Positions 1 through 11,061 of a DNA stretch of 64,000 bases are shown here, in pieces (the stretch's first letter is position 1; every line of letters starts with the position of its first letter). The DNA is from Tubulanus polymorphus. Its lineage: Eukaryota; Nemertea; Palaeonemertea; Tubulaniformes; Tubulanidae. A program made the position numbers and the translations under genes. The DNA lies in assembly GCF_964204645.1 (NCBI RefSeq), contig NW_027437459.1, positions 33,690-97,689 of the forward strand, written 5' to 3'. The notes under the pieces are model-generated. The model saw nothing but the letters and a program-made list of their open reading frames with translations. It had not been told where the DNA came from and did not search any database.

Positions 1-146
1 GGCGTATTGAACTGATTTAAAATAGATAGGTGGAAAGATTAAGAATTTTCTGGCTATTTATGCTCCTGAAGATGATGGACTCGATCTGAAATGATAGGTT
101 AAGGTAAACTGAACTGATTTCGAGTAGATGGACTGAAAGATACAGA
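1..146 (+). repeat. Tail of a preceding higher-order unit
   Basis: The window opens inside a C monomer (its end is 1-39), followed by A (40-141) and the start of the six-T B. The first 60 bases are identical to 5101-5160, so the sequence before the first six-T marker has the same context as before the second. Confidence 0.9.
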
Positions 147-244
147 TTTTTTCTTGCAAAATAGGGTCCTAAAGATGATGAGTTCTATCTTAATTGATGG
201 GTTAGGGTGTACTGAACTGATTTCAAATAGATAGGTTGAAAGAT
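40..244 (+). repeat. A-B dimer with six-T marker
   Basis: A (40-141) is followed by a 103-bp B (142-244), which passes straight to another A at 245 without a C. This is the alternative 204-bp building block. The B copy holds the run of six T (147-152) where other B monomers have five. This one-base insertion recurs 18 times in the window at defined places in the large repeats and serves here as a landmark. Recurrence inside a constant sequence context argues that it is inherited by amplification and is not a sequencing error. Confidence 0.9.
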
Positions 245-346
245 TAAGAATTTTCTGGCTATTTATGCTCCTGAAGATGATGGACTCGATCTGAAATGAT
301 AGGTTAAGGTAAACTGAACTGATTTCGAGTAGATGGACTGAAAGAT
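245..346 (+). repeat. Satellite monomer class A (canonical example)
   Basis: This is a consensus-like 102-bp A monomer. It starts taagaattttctggctattt and ends gactgaaagat. Diagnostic features are ctggctatttatgctcc near the start, ggactcgatctg in the middle and gatttcgagtagatgg near the end. It has two CpG sites (ctcgat and ttcgag), each within TCGA. In the window A is always followed by B. Common subvariants are gagcag for gagtag, gattctgaatag for gatttcgagtag, ctggttatt for ctggctatt, and ctgaggatgatgcac for ctgaagatgatggac. Counted by hand it differs from class C at 20 and class B at 25 of 102 positions. Confidence 0.95.
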
Positions 347-652
347 ACAGATCTTTCTTGCAAAATAGGGTCCTAAAGATGATGAATTCTATCTTAATTG
401 ATGGGTTAGGGTGAACTGAACTGATTTCAAATAGATAGGTGGAAAGAATCAGAATTTTCTGGCTGCCTTTGGTTCTGAAGATGATGGACTCAATCTGAAA
501 AGATGGGCTAAGGCGTATTGAACTGATTTCAAATAGATAGGTGGAAAGATTAAGAATTTTCTGGCTATTTATGCTCCTGAGGATGATGCACTCGATCTGA
601 AATGATAGGTTAAGGTAGACTGAACTGATTTCGAGTAGATGGACTGAAAGAT

Positions 653-754
653 ACAGATTTTTCTTGCAAAATAGGGTCCTAAAGATGATGAATTCTATCT
701 TAATTGATGGGTAAGGGTGTACTGAACTGATTTCAAATAGATAGGTTGAAAGAA
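653..754 (+). repeat. Satellite monomer class B (example)
   Basis: This 102-bp B monomer starts acagatttttcttgcaaaat and contains gatgaattctatc, which is an EcoRI recognition sequence. It ends aggttgaaagaa. This copy has one departure from the usual form, gggtaaggg instead of gggttaggg. B has no CpG in its consensus. It is the class that can be followed either by C (junction gaaagaa then tcag) or directly by A (junction gaaagat then taag), so its last base and the next class go together. Subvariants are gagttc (EcoRI site lost), tcctaaggatg, ggtccaaaag and the six-T form. Confidence 0.95.
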
Positions 755-856
755 TCGGAATTTTCTGGCTGCTTTTGGTTCTGAAGATGATGGATTCAAT
801 CTGAAAAGATGTGTTAAGGCGCATTGAACTGATTTCAAATAGATAGGTGGAAAGAT
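755..856 (+). repeat. Satellite monomer class C (example)
   Basis: This 102-bp C monomer starts near tcagaattttctggctgc and ends aggtggaaagat. Its diagnostic segment is ctgcttttggttctgaag followed by gattcaatctgaaaagatg. Two subclasses alternate through the array: C1 has ctgctttt with gatgtgttaagg, and C2 has ctgccttt with gatgggctaagg. This copy is C1 with two local changes (tcgg at the start and gcgcattg for gcgtattg). The gcgcattg change marks a specific position in most of the large repeat units. C has one CpG. It is always followed by A except at the chimera at 1367. Confidence 0.95.
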
Positions 857-1366
857 TAAGAATTTTCTGGCTATTTATGCTCCTGAAGATGATGGACTCG
901 ATCTGAAATGATAGGTTAAGGTAAACTGAACTGATTTCGAGTAGATGGACTGAAAGATACAGATTTTTCTTGCAAAATAGGGTCCTAAAGATGATGAATT
1001 CTATCTTAATTGATGGGTTAGGGTGTACTGAACTGATTTCAAATAGATAGGTGGAAAGATTAAGAATTTTCTGGCTATTTATGCTCCTGAAGATGATGGA
1101 CTCGATCTGAAATGATAGGTTAAGGTAAACTGAACTGATTTCGAGCAGATGGACTGAAAGATACAGATTTTTCTTGCAAAATAGGGTCCTAAAGATGATG
1201 AATTCTATCTTAATTGATGGGTTAGGGTGAACTGAACTGATTTCAAATAGATAGGTTGAAAGAATCAGAATTTTCTGGCTGCTTTTGGTTCTGAAGATGA
1301 TGGATTCAATCTGAAAAGATGGGCTAAGGCGTATTGAACTTATTTCAAATAGATAGGTGGAAATAT

Positions 1367-1468
1367 TAAGAATTTTCTGGCTGCTTTTGGTTCTGAAGAT
1401 AATGGATTCAATCTGAAAAGATGTGTTAAGGCGTATTGAACTGATTTCAAATAGATAGGTGCAAAGAT
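1367..1468 (+). repeat. Chimeric A/C monomer
   Basis: The monomer begins like A (taagaattttctggct) and continues as C1 (gcttttggttctgaagataa). It follows a C monomer (1265-1366), giving C-C order, which I saw nowhere else. Flanking variants (gaacttatttcaaatag before, aggtgcaaag and ttctagc after) are shared with 49.78-50.11 kb, where a full A-B-C trimer occupies the place. Marker spacing is 122 bp here and 325 bp there, a difference of 203 that matches two monomers less a one-base deletion (aatttctgg) in the distant copy. A 204-bp deletion by exchange within the shared 5' part of A and C explains it. Confidence 0.88.
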
Positions 1469-1569
1469 TAAGAATTTTCTAGCTATTTATGCTCCTGAAG
1501 ATGATTGACTCGATCTGAAATGATAGGTTAGGTAGACTGAACTGATTTCGAGTAGATGGACTGAAAGAT
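1469..1569 (+). repeat. 101-bp A variant with one-base deletion (A3)
   Basis: This A monomer reads gatgattgactcg and ggttaggtagactg where others read gatgatggactcg and ggttaaggta, and so is one base short. The same form recurs near 7646, 17135, 18970, 25085, 26920, 36101, 37936, 39771, 45687, 47216, 50172, 51803, 56697 and 60265. It accounts exactly for the -1 terms in the lengths of the units that contain it. At 51.8, 56.7 and 60.3 kb it also carries ctccagaag. Confidence 0.9.
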
Positions 1570-4500
1570 ACAGATTTTTCTTGCAAAATAGGGTCCTAAA
1601 GATGATGAGTTCTATCTTAATTGATGGGTTAGGGTGTACTGAACTGATTTCATATAGATTGGTTGAAAGAATCAGAATTTTCTGGCTGCTTTTGGTTCTG
1701 AAGATGATGGATTCAATCTGAAAAGATGTGTTAAGGCGTATTGAACTGATTTCAAATAGATAGGTGGAAAGATTAAGAATTTTCTGGCTATTTATGCTCC
1801 TGAAGATGATGGACTCATCTGAAATGATAGGTTAAGGTAAACTGAACTGATTTCGAGCAGATGGACTGAAAGATACAGATTTTTCTTGCAAAATAGGGTC
1901 CTAAAGATGATGAATTCTATCTTAATTGATGGGTTAGGGTGAACTGAACTGATTTCAAATAGATAGGTGGAAAGAATCAGAATTTTCTGGCTGCCTTTGG
2001 TTCTGAAGATGATGGACTCAATCTGAAAAGATGGGCTAAGGCGAATTGAACTGATTTCAAATAGATAGGTGGAAAGATTAAGAATTTTCTGGCTATTTAT
2101 GCTCCTGAAGATGATGGACTCGATCTGAAATGATAGGTTAAGGTAAACTGAACTGATTTCGAGCAGATGGACTGAAAGATACAGATTTTTTTTGCAAAAT
2201 AGGGTCCTAAAGATGATGAATTCTATCTTAATTGATGGGTTAGGGTGAACTGAACTGATTTCAAATAGATAGGTGGAAAGAATCAGAATTTTCTGGCTGC
2301 CTTTGGTTCTGAAGATGATGGACTCAATCTGAAAAGATGGGCTAAGGCGTATTGAACTGATTTCAAATAGATAGGTGGAAAGATTAAGAATTTTCTGGCT
2401 ATTTATGCTCCTGAAGATGATGGACTCGATCTGAAATGATAGGTTAAGGTAGACTGAACTGATTCTGAATAGATGGACTGAAAGATACAGATTTTTCTTG
2501 CAAAATAGGGTCCTAAAGATGATGAGTTCTATCTTAATTGATGGGTTAGGGTGTACTGAACTGATTTCAAATAGATAGGTTGAAAGAATCAGAATTTTCT
2601 GGCTGCTTTTGGTTCTGAAGATGATGGATTCAATCTGAAAAGATGGGCTAAGGCGTATTGAACTGATTTCAAATAGATAGGTGGAAAGATTAAGAATTTT
2701 CTGGCTATTTATGCTCCTGAAGATGATGGACTTGATCTGAAATGATAGGTTAAGGTAAACTGAACTGATTTCGAGTAGATGGACTGAAAGATACAGATTT
2801 TTCTTGCAAAACAGGGTCCTAAAGATGATGAATTCTATCTTAATTGATGGGTTAATGCGTATTGAACTGATTTCAAATAGATAGGTGGAAAGAATCAGAA
2901 TTTTCTGGCTGCCTTTGGTTCTGAAGATGATGGACTCAATCTGAAAAGATGGGCTAAGGCGTATTGAACTGATTTCAAATAGATAGGTGGAAAGATTAAG
3001 AATTTTCTGGCTATTTATGCTCCTGAAGATGATGGACTCGATCTGAAATGATAGGTTAAGGTAAACTGAACTGATTTCGAGTAGATGGACTGAAAGATAC
3101 AAATTTTTCTTGCAAAATAGGGTCCAAAAGATGATGAATTCTATCTTAATTGATGGGTTAGGGTGTACTGAACTGATTTCAAATAGATAGGTTGAAAGAA
3201 TCAGAATTTTCTGGCTGCTTTTGGTTCTGAAGATGATGGATTCAATCTGAAAAGATGTGTTAAGGCGTATTGAACTGATTTCAAATAGATAGGTGGAAAG
3301 ATTAAGAATTTTCTGGCTATTTATGCTCCTGAAGATGATGGACTCGATCTGAAATGATAGGTTAAGGTGGACTGAACTGATTCTGAATAGATGGACTGAA
3401 AGATACAGATTTTTCTTGCAAAATAGGGTCCTAAAGATGATGAGTTCTATCTTAATTGATGGCTTAGGGTGTACTGAACTGATTTCAAATAGATAGGTGG
3501 AAAGATTAAGAATTTTCTGGCTATTTATGCTCCTGAAGATGATGGACTCGATCTGAAATGATAGGTTAAGGTAAACTGAACTGATTTCGAGTAGATGGAC
3601 TGAAAGATACAGATTTTTCTTGCAAAATAGGGTACTAAAGATGATGAATTCTATCTTAATTGATGGGTTAGGGTGTACTGAACTGATTTCAAATAGATAG
3701 GTTGAAAGAATCAGAATTTTCTGGCTGCTTTTGGTTCTGAAGATGATGGATTCAATCTGAAAAGATGTGTTAAGGCGTATTGAACTGATTTCAAATAGAT
3801 AGGTGGAAAGATTAAGAATTTTCTGGCTATTTATGCTCCTGAAGATGATGGACTCGATCTGAAATGATAGGTTAAGGTAAACTGAACTGATTTCGAGTAG
3901 ATGGACTGAAAGATACAGATTTTTTCTTGCAAAATAGGGTCCTAAAGATGATGAGTTCTATCTTAATTGATGGGTTAGGGTGTACTGAACGGATTTCAAA
4001 TAGATAGGTTGAAAGATTAAGAATTTTCTGGCTATTTATGCTCCTGAAGATGATGGACTCGATCTGAAATGATAGGTTAAGGTAAACTGAACTGATTTCG
4101 AGCAGATGGACTGAAAGATACAGATTTTTCTTGCAAAACAGGGTCCTAAAGATGATGAATTCTATCTTAATTGATGGGTTAAGGCGTATTGAACTGATTT
4201 CAAATAGATAGGTGGAAAGAATCAGAATTTTCTGGCTGCCTTTGGTTCTGAAGATGATGGACTCAATCTGAAAAGATGGGCTAAGGCGTATTGAACTGAT
4301 TTCAAATAGATAGGTGGAAAGATTAAGAATTTTCTGGCTATTTATGCTCCTGAAGATGATGGACTCGATCTGAAATGATAAGTTAAGGTAAACTGAACTG
4401 ATTTCGAGTAGATGGACTGAAAGATACAAATTTTTCTTGCAAAATAGGGTCCAAAAGATGATGAATTCTATCTTAATTGATGGGTTAGGGTGTACTGAAC

Positions 4501-5246
4501 TGATTTCAAATAGATAGGTTGAAAGAATCAGAATTTTCGGGCTGCTTTTGGTTCTGAAGATGATGGATTCAATCTGAAAAGATGTGTTAAGGCGTATTGA
4601 ACTGATTTCAAATAGATAGGTGGAAAGATTAAGAATTTTCTGGCTATTTATGCTCCTGAAGATGATGGACTCGATCTGAAATGATAGGTTAAGGTAGACT
4701 GAACTGATTCTGAATAGATGGACTGAAAGATACAGATTTTTCTTGCAAAATAGGGTCCTAAAGATGATGAGTTCTATCTTAATTGATGGCTTAGGGTGTA
4801 CTGAACTGATTTCAAATAGATAGGTGGAAAGATTAAGAATTTTCTGGCTATTTATGCTCCTGAAGATGATGGACTCGATCTGAAATGATAGGTTAAGGTA
4901 AACTGAACTGATTTCGAGTAGATGGACTGAAAGATACAGATTTTTCTTGCAAAATAGGGTCCTAAAGATGATGAATTCTATCTTAATTGATGGGTTAGGG
5001 TGTACTGAACTGATTTCAAATAGATAGGTTGAAAGAATCAGAATTTTCTGGCTGCTTTTGGTTCTGAAGATGATGGATTCAATCTGAAAAGATGTGTTAA
5101 GGCGTATTGAACTGATTTAAAATAGATAGGTGGAAAGATTAAGAATTTTCTGGCTATTTATGCTCCTGAAGATGATGGACTCGATCTGAAATGATAGGTT
5201 AAGGTAAACTGAACTGATTTCGAGTAGATGGACTGAAAGATACAGA

Positions 5247-8200
5247 TTTTTTCTTGCAAAATAGGGTCCTAAAGATGATGAGTTCTATCTTAATTGATGG
5301 GTTAGGGTGTACTGAACTGATTTCAAATAGATAGGTTGAAAGATTAAGAATTTTCTGGCTATTTATGCTCCTGAAGATGATGGACTCGATCTGAAATGAT
5401 AGGTTAAGGTAAACTGAACTGATTTCGAGTAGATGGACTGATAGATACAGATCTTTCTTGCAAAATAGGGTCCTAAAGATGATGAATTCTATCTTAATTG
5501 ATGGGTTAGGGTGAACTGAACTGATTTCAAATAGATAGGTGGAAAGAATCAGAATTTTCTGGCTGCCTTTGGTTCTGAAGATGATGGACTCAATCTGAAA
5601 AGATGGGCTAAGGCGTATTGAACTGATTTCAAATAGATAGGTGGAAAGATTAAGAATTTTCTGGCTATTTATGCTCCTGAGGATGATGCACTCGATCTGA
5701 AATGATAGGTTAAGGTAGACTGAACTGATTTCGAGTAGATGGACTGAAAGATACAGATTTTTCTTGCAAAATAGGGTCCTAAAGATGATGAATTCTATCT
5801 TAATTGATGGGTAAGGGTGTACTGAACTGATTTCAAATAGATAGGTTGAAAGAATCGGAATTTTCTGGCTGCTTTTGGTTCTGAAGATGATGGATTCAAT
5901 CTGAAAAGATGTGTTAAGGCGCATTGAACTGATTTCAAATAGATAGGTGGAAAGATTAAGAATTTTCTGGCTATTTATGCTCCTGAAGATGATGGACTCG
6001 ATCTGAAATGATAGGTTAAGGTAAACTGAACTGATTTCGAGCAGATGGACTGAAAGATACAGATTTTTCTTGCAAAATAGGGTCCTAAGGATGATGAATT
6101 CTATCTTAATTGATGGGTTAGGGTGAACTGAACTGATTTCAAATAGATAGGTGGAAAGAATCAGAATTTTCTGGCTGCCTTTGGTTCTGAAGATGATGGA
6201 CTCAATCTGAAAAGATGGGCTAAGGCGTATTGAACTGATTTCAAATAGATAGGTGGAAAGATTAAGAATTTTCTGGCTATTTATGCTCCTGAAGATGATG
6301 GACTCGATCTGAAATGATAGGTTAAGGTAAACTGAACTGATTTCGAGCAGATGGACTGAGAGATACAGATTTTTGTTGCAAAATAGGGTCCTAAAGATGA
6401 TGAATTCTATCTTAATTGATGGGTTAGGGTGAACTGAACTGATTTCAAATAGATAGGTGGAAAGAATCAGAATTTTGTGGCTGCCTTTGGTTCTGAAGAT
6501 GATGGACTCAATCTGAAAAGATGGGCTAAGGCGTATTGAACTGATTTCAAATAGATAGGTGTAAAGATTAAGAATTTTCTGGCTATTTATGCTCCTGAAG
6601 ATGATGGACTCGATCTGAAATGATAGGTTAAGGTAAACTGAACTGATTTCGAGTAGATGGACTGAAAGATACAGATTTTTCTTGCAAAATAGGGTCCTAA
6701 AGATGATGAATTCTATCTTAATTGATGGGTTAGGGTGTACTGAACTGATTTCAAATAGATAGGTTGAAAGAATCAGAATTTTCTGGCTGCTTTTGGTTCT
6801 GAAGATGATGGATTCAATCTGAAAAGATGTGTTAAGGCGTATTGAACTGATTTAAAATAGATAGGTGGAAAGATTAAGAATTTTCTGGCTATTTATGCTC
6901 CTGAAGATGATGGACTCGATCTGAAATGATAGGTTAAGGTAAACTGAACTGATTTCGAGTAGATGGACTTAAAGATACAGATTTTTCTTGCAAAATAGGG
7001 TCCTAAAGATGATGAGTTCTATCTTAATTGATTGGTTAGGGTGTACTGAACTGATTTCAAATAGATAGGTGGAAAGATTAAGAATTTTCTGGCTATTTAT
7101 GCTCCTGAAGATGATGGACTCGATCTGAAATGATAGGTTAAGGTAAACTGAACTGATTTCGAGTAGATGGACTGAAAGATACAGATTTTTCTTGCAAAAT
7201 AGGGTCCTAAAGATGATGAATTCTATCTTAATTGATGGGTTAGGGTGTACTGAACTGATTTCAAATAGATAGGTGGAAAGATTAAGAATTTTCTGGCTAT
7301 TTATGCTCCTGAAGATGATGGACTCGATCTGAAATGATAGGTTAAGGTAAACTGAACTTATTTCGAGTAGATGGACTGAAAGATACAGATTTTTCTTGCA
7401 AAATAGGGTCCTAAAGATGATGAATTCTATCTTAATTGATGGGTTAGGGTGTACTGAACTGATTTCAAATAGATAGGTTGAAAGAATCAGAATTTTCTGG
7501 CTGCTTTTGGTTCTGAAGATGATGGATTCAATCTGAAAAGATGTGTTATGGCGTATTGAACTGATTTCAAATAGATAGGTGGAAAGATTAAGAATTTTCT
7601 GGCTATTTATGCTCCTGAAGATGATTGACTCGATCTGAAATGATAGGTTAGGTAGACTGAACTGATTTCGAGTAGATGGACTGAAAGATACAGATTTTTC
7701 TTGCAAAATAGGGTCCTAAAGATGATGAGTTCTATCTTAATTGATGGGTTAGGGTGTACTGAACTGATTTCAAATAGATAGGTGGAAAGATTAAGAATTT
7801 TCTGGTTATTTATGCTCCTGAAGATGATGGACTCGATCTGAAATGATAGGTTAAGGTAAACTGAACTGATTTCGAGTAGATGGACTGAAAGATACAGATT
7901 TTTCTTGCAAAACAGGGTCCTAAAGATGATGAATTCTATCTTGATTGATGGGTTAAGGCGTATTGAACTGATTTCAAATAGATAGGTGGAAAGAATCTGG
8001 ATTTTCTGGCTGCCTTTGGTTCTGAAGATGATGGACTCAATCTGAAAAGATGGGCTAATGCGTATTGAACTGATTTCAAATAGATAGGTGGAAAGATTAA
8101 GAATTTTCTGGCTATTTATGCTCCTGAAGATGATGGACTCGATCTGAAATGATAGGTTAAGGTAAACTGAACTGATTTCGAGTAGATGGACTGAAAGATA

Positions 8201-11061
8201 CAAATTTTTCTTGCAAAATAGGGTCCAAAAGATGATGAATTCTATCTTAATTGATGGGTTAGGGTGTACTGAACTGATTTCAAATAGATAGGTTGAAAGA
8301 ATCAGAATTTTCGGGCTGCTTTTGGTTCTGAAGATGATGGATTCAATCTGAAAAGATGTGTTAAGGCGTATTGAACTGATTTCAAATAGATAGGTGGAAA
8401 GATTAAGAATTTTCTGGCTATTTATGCTCCTGAAGATGATGGACTCGATCTGAAATGATAGGTTAAGGTAGACTGAACTGATTCTGAATAGATGGACTGA
8501 AAGATACAGATTTTTCTTGCAAAATAGGGTCCTAAAGATGATGAGTTCTATCTTAATTGATTGGTTAGGGTGTACTGAACTGATTTCAAATAGATAGGTG
8601 GAAAGATTAAGAATTTTCTGGCTATTTATGCTCCTGAAGATGATGGACTCGATCTGAAATGATAGGTTAAGGTAAACTGAACTGATTTCGAGTAGATGGA
8701 CTGAAAGATACAGATTTTTCTTGCAAAATAGGGTCCTAAAGATGATGAATTCTATCTTAATTGATGGGTTAGGGTGTACTGAACTGATTTCAAATAGATA
8801 GGTTGAAAGAATCAGAATTTTCTGGCTGCTTTTGGTTCTGAAGATGATGGATTCAATCTGAAAAGATGTGTTAAGGCGTATTGAACTGATTTAAAATAGA
8901 TAGGTGGAAAGATTAAGAATTTTCTGGCTATTTATGCTCCTGAAGATGATGGACTCGATCTGAAATGATAGGTTAAGGTAAACTGAACTGATTTCGAGTA
9001 GATGGACTTAAAGATACAGATTTTTCTTGCAAAATAGGGTCCTAAAGATGATGAGTTCTATCTTAATTGATGGGTTAGGGTGTACTGAACTGATTTCAAA
9101 TAGATAGGTTGAAAGATTAAGAATTTCATGGCTATTTATGCTCCTGAAGATGATGGACTCGATCTGAAAGGATAGGTTAAGGTAAACTGAACTGATTTCG
9201 AGCAGATGGACTGAAAGATACAGATTTTTCTTGCAAAATAGGGTCCTAAAGATGATGAATTCTATCTTAATTGATGGGTTAGGGTGAACTGAACTTATTT
9301 CAAATAGATAGGTGGAAAGAATCAGAATTTTCTGGCTGCCTTTGGTTCTGAAGATGATGGACTCAATCTGAAAAGATGGGCTAAGGCGTATTGAACTTAT
9401 TTCAAATAGATAGGTGTAAAGATTAAGAATTTTCTGGCTATTTATGCTCCTGAAGATGATGGACTCGATCCGAAATGATAGGTTAAGGTAAACTGAACTG
9501 ATTTCGAGTAGATGGACTGAAAGATACAGATTTTTTCTTGCAAAATAGGGTCCTAAAGATGATGAGTTCTATCTTAATTGATGGGTTAGGGTGTACTGAA
9601 CGGATTTCAAATAGATAGGTTGAAAGATTAAGAATTTTCTGGCTATTTATGCTCCTGAAGATGATGGACTCGATCTGAAATGATAGGTTAAGGTAAACTG
9701 AACTGATTTCGAGCAGATGGACTGAAAGATACAGATTTTTCTTGCAAAATAGGGTCCTAAAGATGATGAATTCTATCTTAATTGATGGGTTAGGGTGAAC
9801 TGAACTGATTTCAAATAGATAGGTGGAAAGATTAAGAATTTTCTGGTTATTTATGCTCCTGAAGATGATGGACTCGATCTGAAATGATAGGTTAAGGTAA
9901 ACTGAACTGATTTCGAGTAGATGGACTGAAAGATACAGATTTTTCTTGCAAAACAGGGTCCTAAAGATGATGAATTCTATCTTAATTGATGGGTTAAGGC
10001 GTATTGAACTGATTTCAAATAGATAGGTGGAAAGAATCAGAATTTTCTGGCTGCCTTTGGTTCTGAAGATGATGGACTCAATCTGAAAAGATGGGCTAAG
10101 GCGTATTGAACTGATTTCAAATAGATAGGTGGAAAGATTAAGAATTTTCTGGCTATTTATGCTCCTGAAGATGATGGACTCGATCTGAAATGATAGGTTA
10201 AGGTAAACTGAACTGATTTCGAGTAGATGGACTGAAAGATACAAATTTTTCTTGCAAAATAGGGTCCAAAAGATGATGAATTCTATCTTAATTGATGGGT
10301 TAGGGTGTACTGAACTGATTTCAAATAGATAGGTTGAAAGAATCAGAATTTTCGGGCTGCTTTTGGTTCTGAAGATGATGGATTCAATCTGAAAAGATGT
10401 GTTAAGGCGTATTGAACTGATTTCAAATAGATAGGTGGAAAGATTAAGAATTTTCTGGCTATTTATGCTCCTGAAGATGATGGACTCGATCTGAAATGAT
10501 AGGTTAAGGTAGACTGAACTGATTCTGAATAGATGGACTGAAAGATACAGATTTTTCTTGCAAAATAGGGTCCTAAAGATGATGAGTTCTATCTTAATTG
10601 ATGGCTTAGGGTGTACTGAACTGATTTCAAATAGATAGGTGGAAAGATTAAGAATTTTCTGGCTATTTATGCTCCTGAAGATGATGGACTCGATCTGAAA
10701 TGATAGGTTAAGGTAAACTGAACTGATTTCGAGTAGATGGACTGAAAGATACAGATTTTTCTTGCAAAATAGGGTCCTAAAGATGATGAATTCTATCTTA
10801 ATTGATGGGTTAGGGTGTACTGAACTGATTTCAAATAGATAGGTTGAAAGAATCAGAATTTTCTGGCTGCTTTTGGTTCTGAAGATGATGGATTCAATCT
10901 GAAAAGATGTGTTAAGGCGTATTGAACTGATTTAAAATAGATAGGTGGAAAGATTAAGAATTTTCTGGCTATTTATGCTCCTGAAGATGATGGACTCGAT
11001 CTGAAATGATAGGTTAAGGTAAACTGAACTGATTTCGAGTAGATGGACTGAAAGATACAGA
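5247..11061 (+). repeat. Higher-order unit U2, 57 monomers (5815 bp)
   Basis: The length is 57 x 102 + 1, explained by six-T at 5247 and 9531 minus one base in A3 near 7646. The part from about 7.0 to 8.9 kb carries gattggttagg, the hybrid B/C monomer and ggtccaaaag in the same order as the blocks amplified at 17-20, 25-28, 38-42 and 46-49 kb. It is the nearest relative in this window of the source of those blocks. The last 1531 bp (from 9531) is repeated at the end of U3. Confidence 0.86.
7894..7995 (+). repeat. Hybrid B/C monomer
   Basis: The first part is B (acagatttttcttgcaaaac, then gatgaattc). The last third is C (gggttaaggcgtattgaac), and it is followed by a C monomer. The switch lies between the gaattctatctt and ttaaggcgt segments. 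Similar hybrids are at 2793-2894 and 4120-4221, and one sits directly before each tcaggattttcaggc marker from 17.5 kb on (for example 17383-17484). The hybrid has been amplified as part of larger units, so the exchange that formed it predates them. Confidence 0.88.

Larger units (their letters stand above)
551..856 (+). repeat. A-B-C trimer, basic 306-bp unit
   Basis: Three consecutive monomers, A (551-652), B (653-754) and C (755-856), form the commonest building block. Trimer copies resemble each other far more than A, B and C resemble one another, so the trimer was amplified as a unit after the three classes had diverged. The array interleaves this trimer with AB dimers, so no simple 306-bp ladder runs through the whole window. 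Confidence 0.93.
147..5246 (+). repeat. Higher-order unit U1, 50 monomers (5100 bp)
   Basis: This unit runs from the first type-1 six-T marker to the next. Its length is 50 x 102. Two six-T insertions (147 and 3920) are balanced by two one-base deletions (A3 near 1526, and ggactcatctg for ggactcgatctg near 1811). The first roughly 0.8 kb matches the start of U2 with very few differences (for example 5442); the copies diverge from about 0.94 kb. It contains the A/C chimera, hybrid B/C monomers and a second, type-2 six-T marker at 3920, followed by gaacggatttc. Confidence 0.88.

Noticed and set aside
147-152. Six-T run as a homopolymer sequencing error
   Set aside because: It recurs 18 times in two fixed sequence backgrounds at repeat-unit spacing, so it is inherited.
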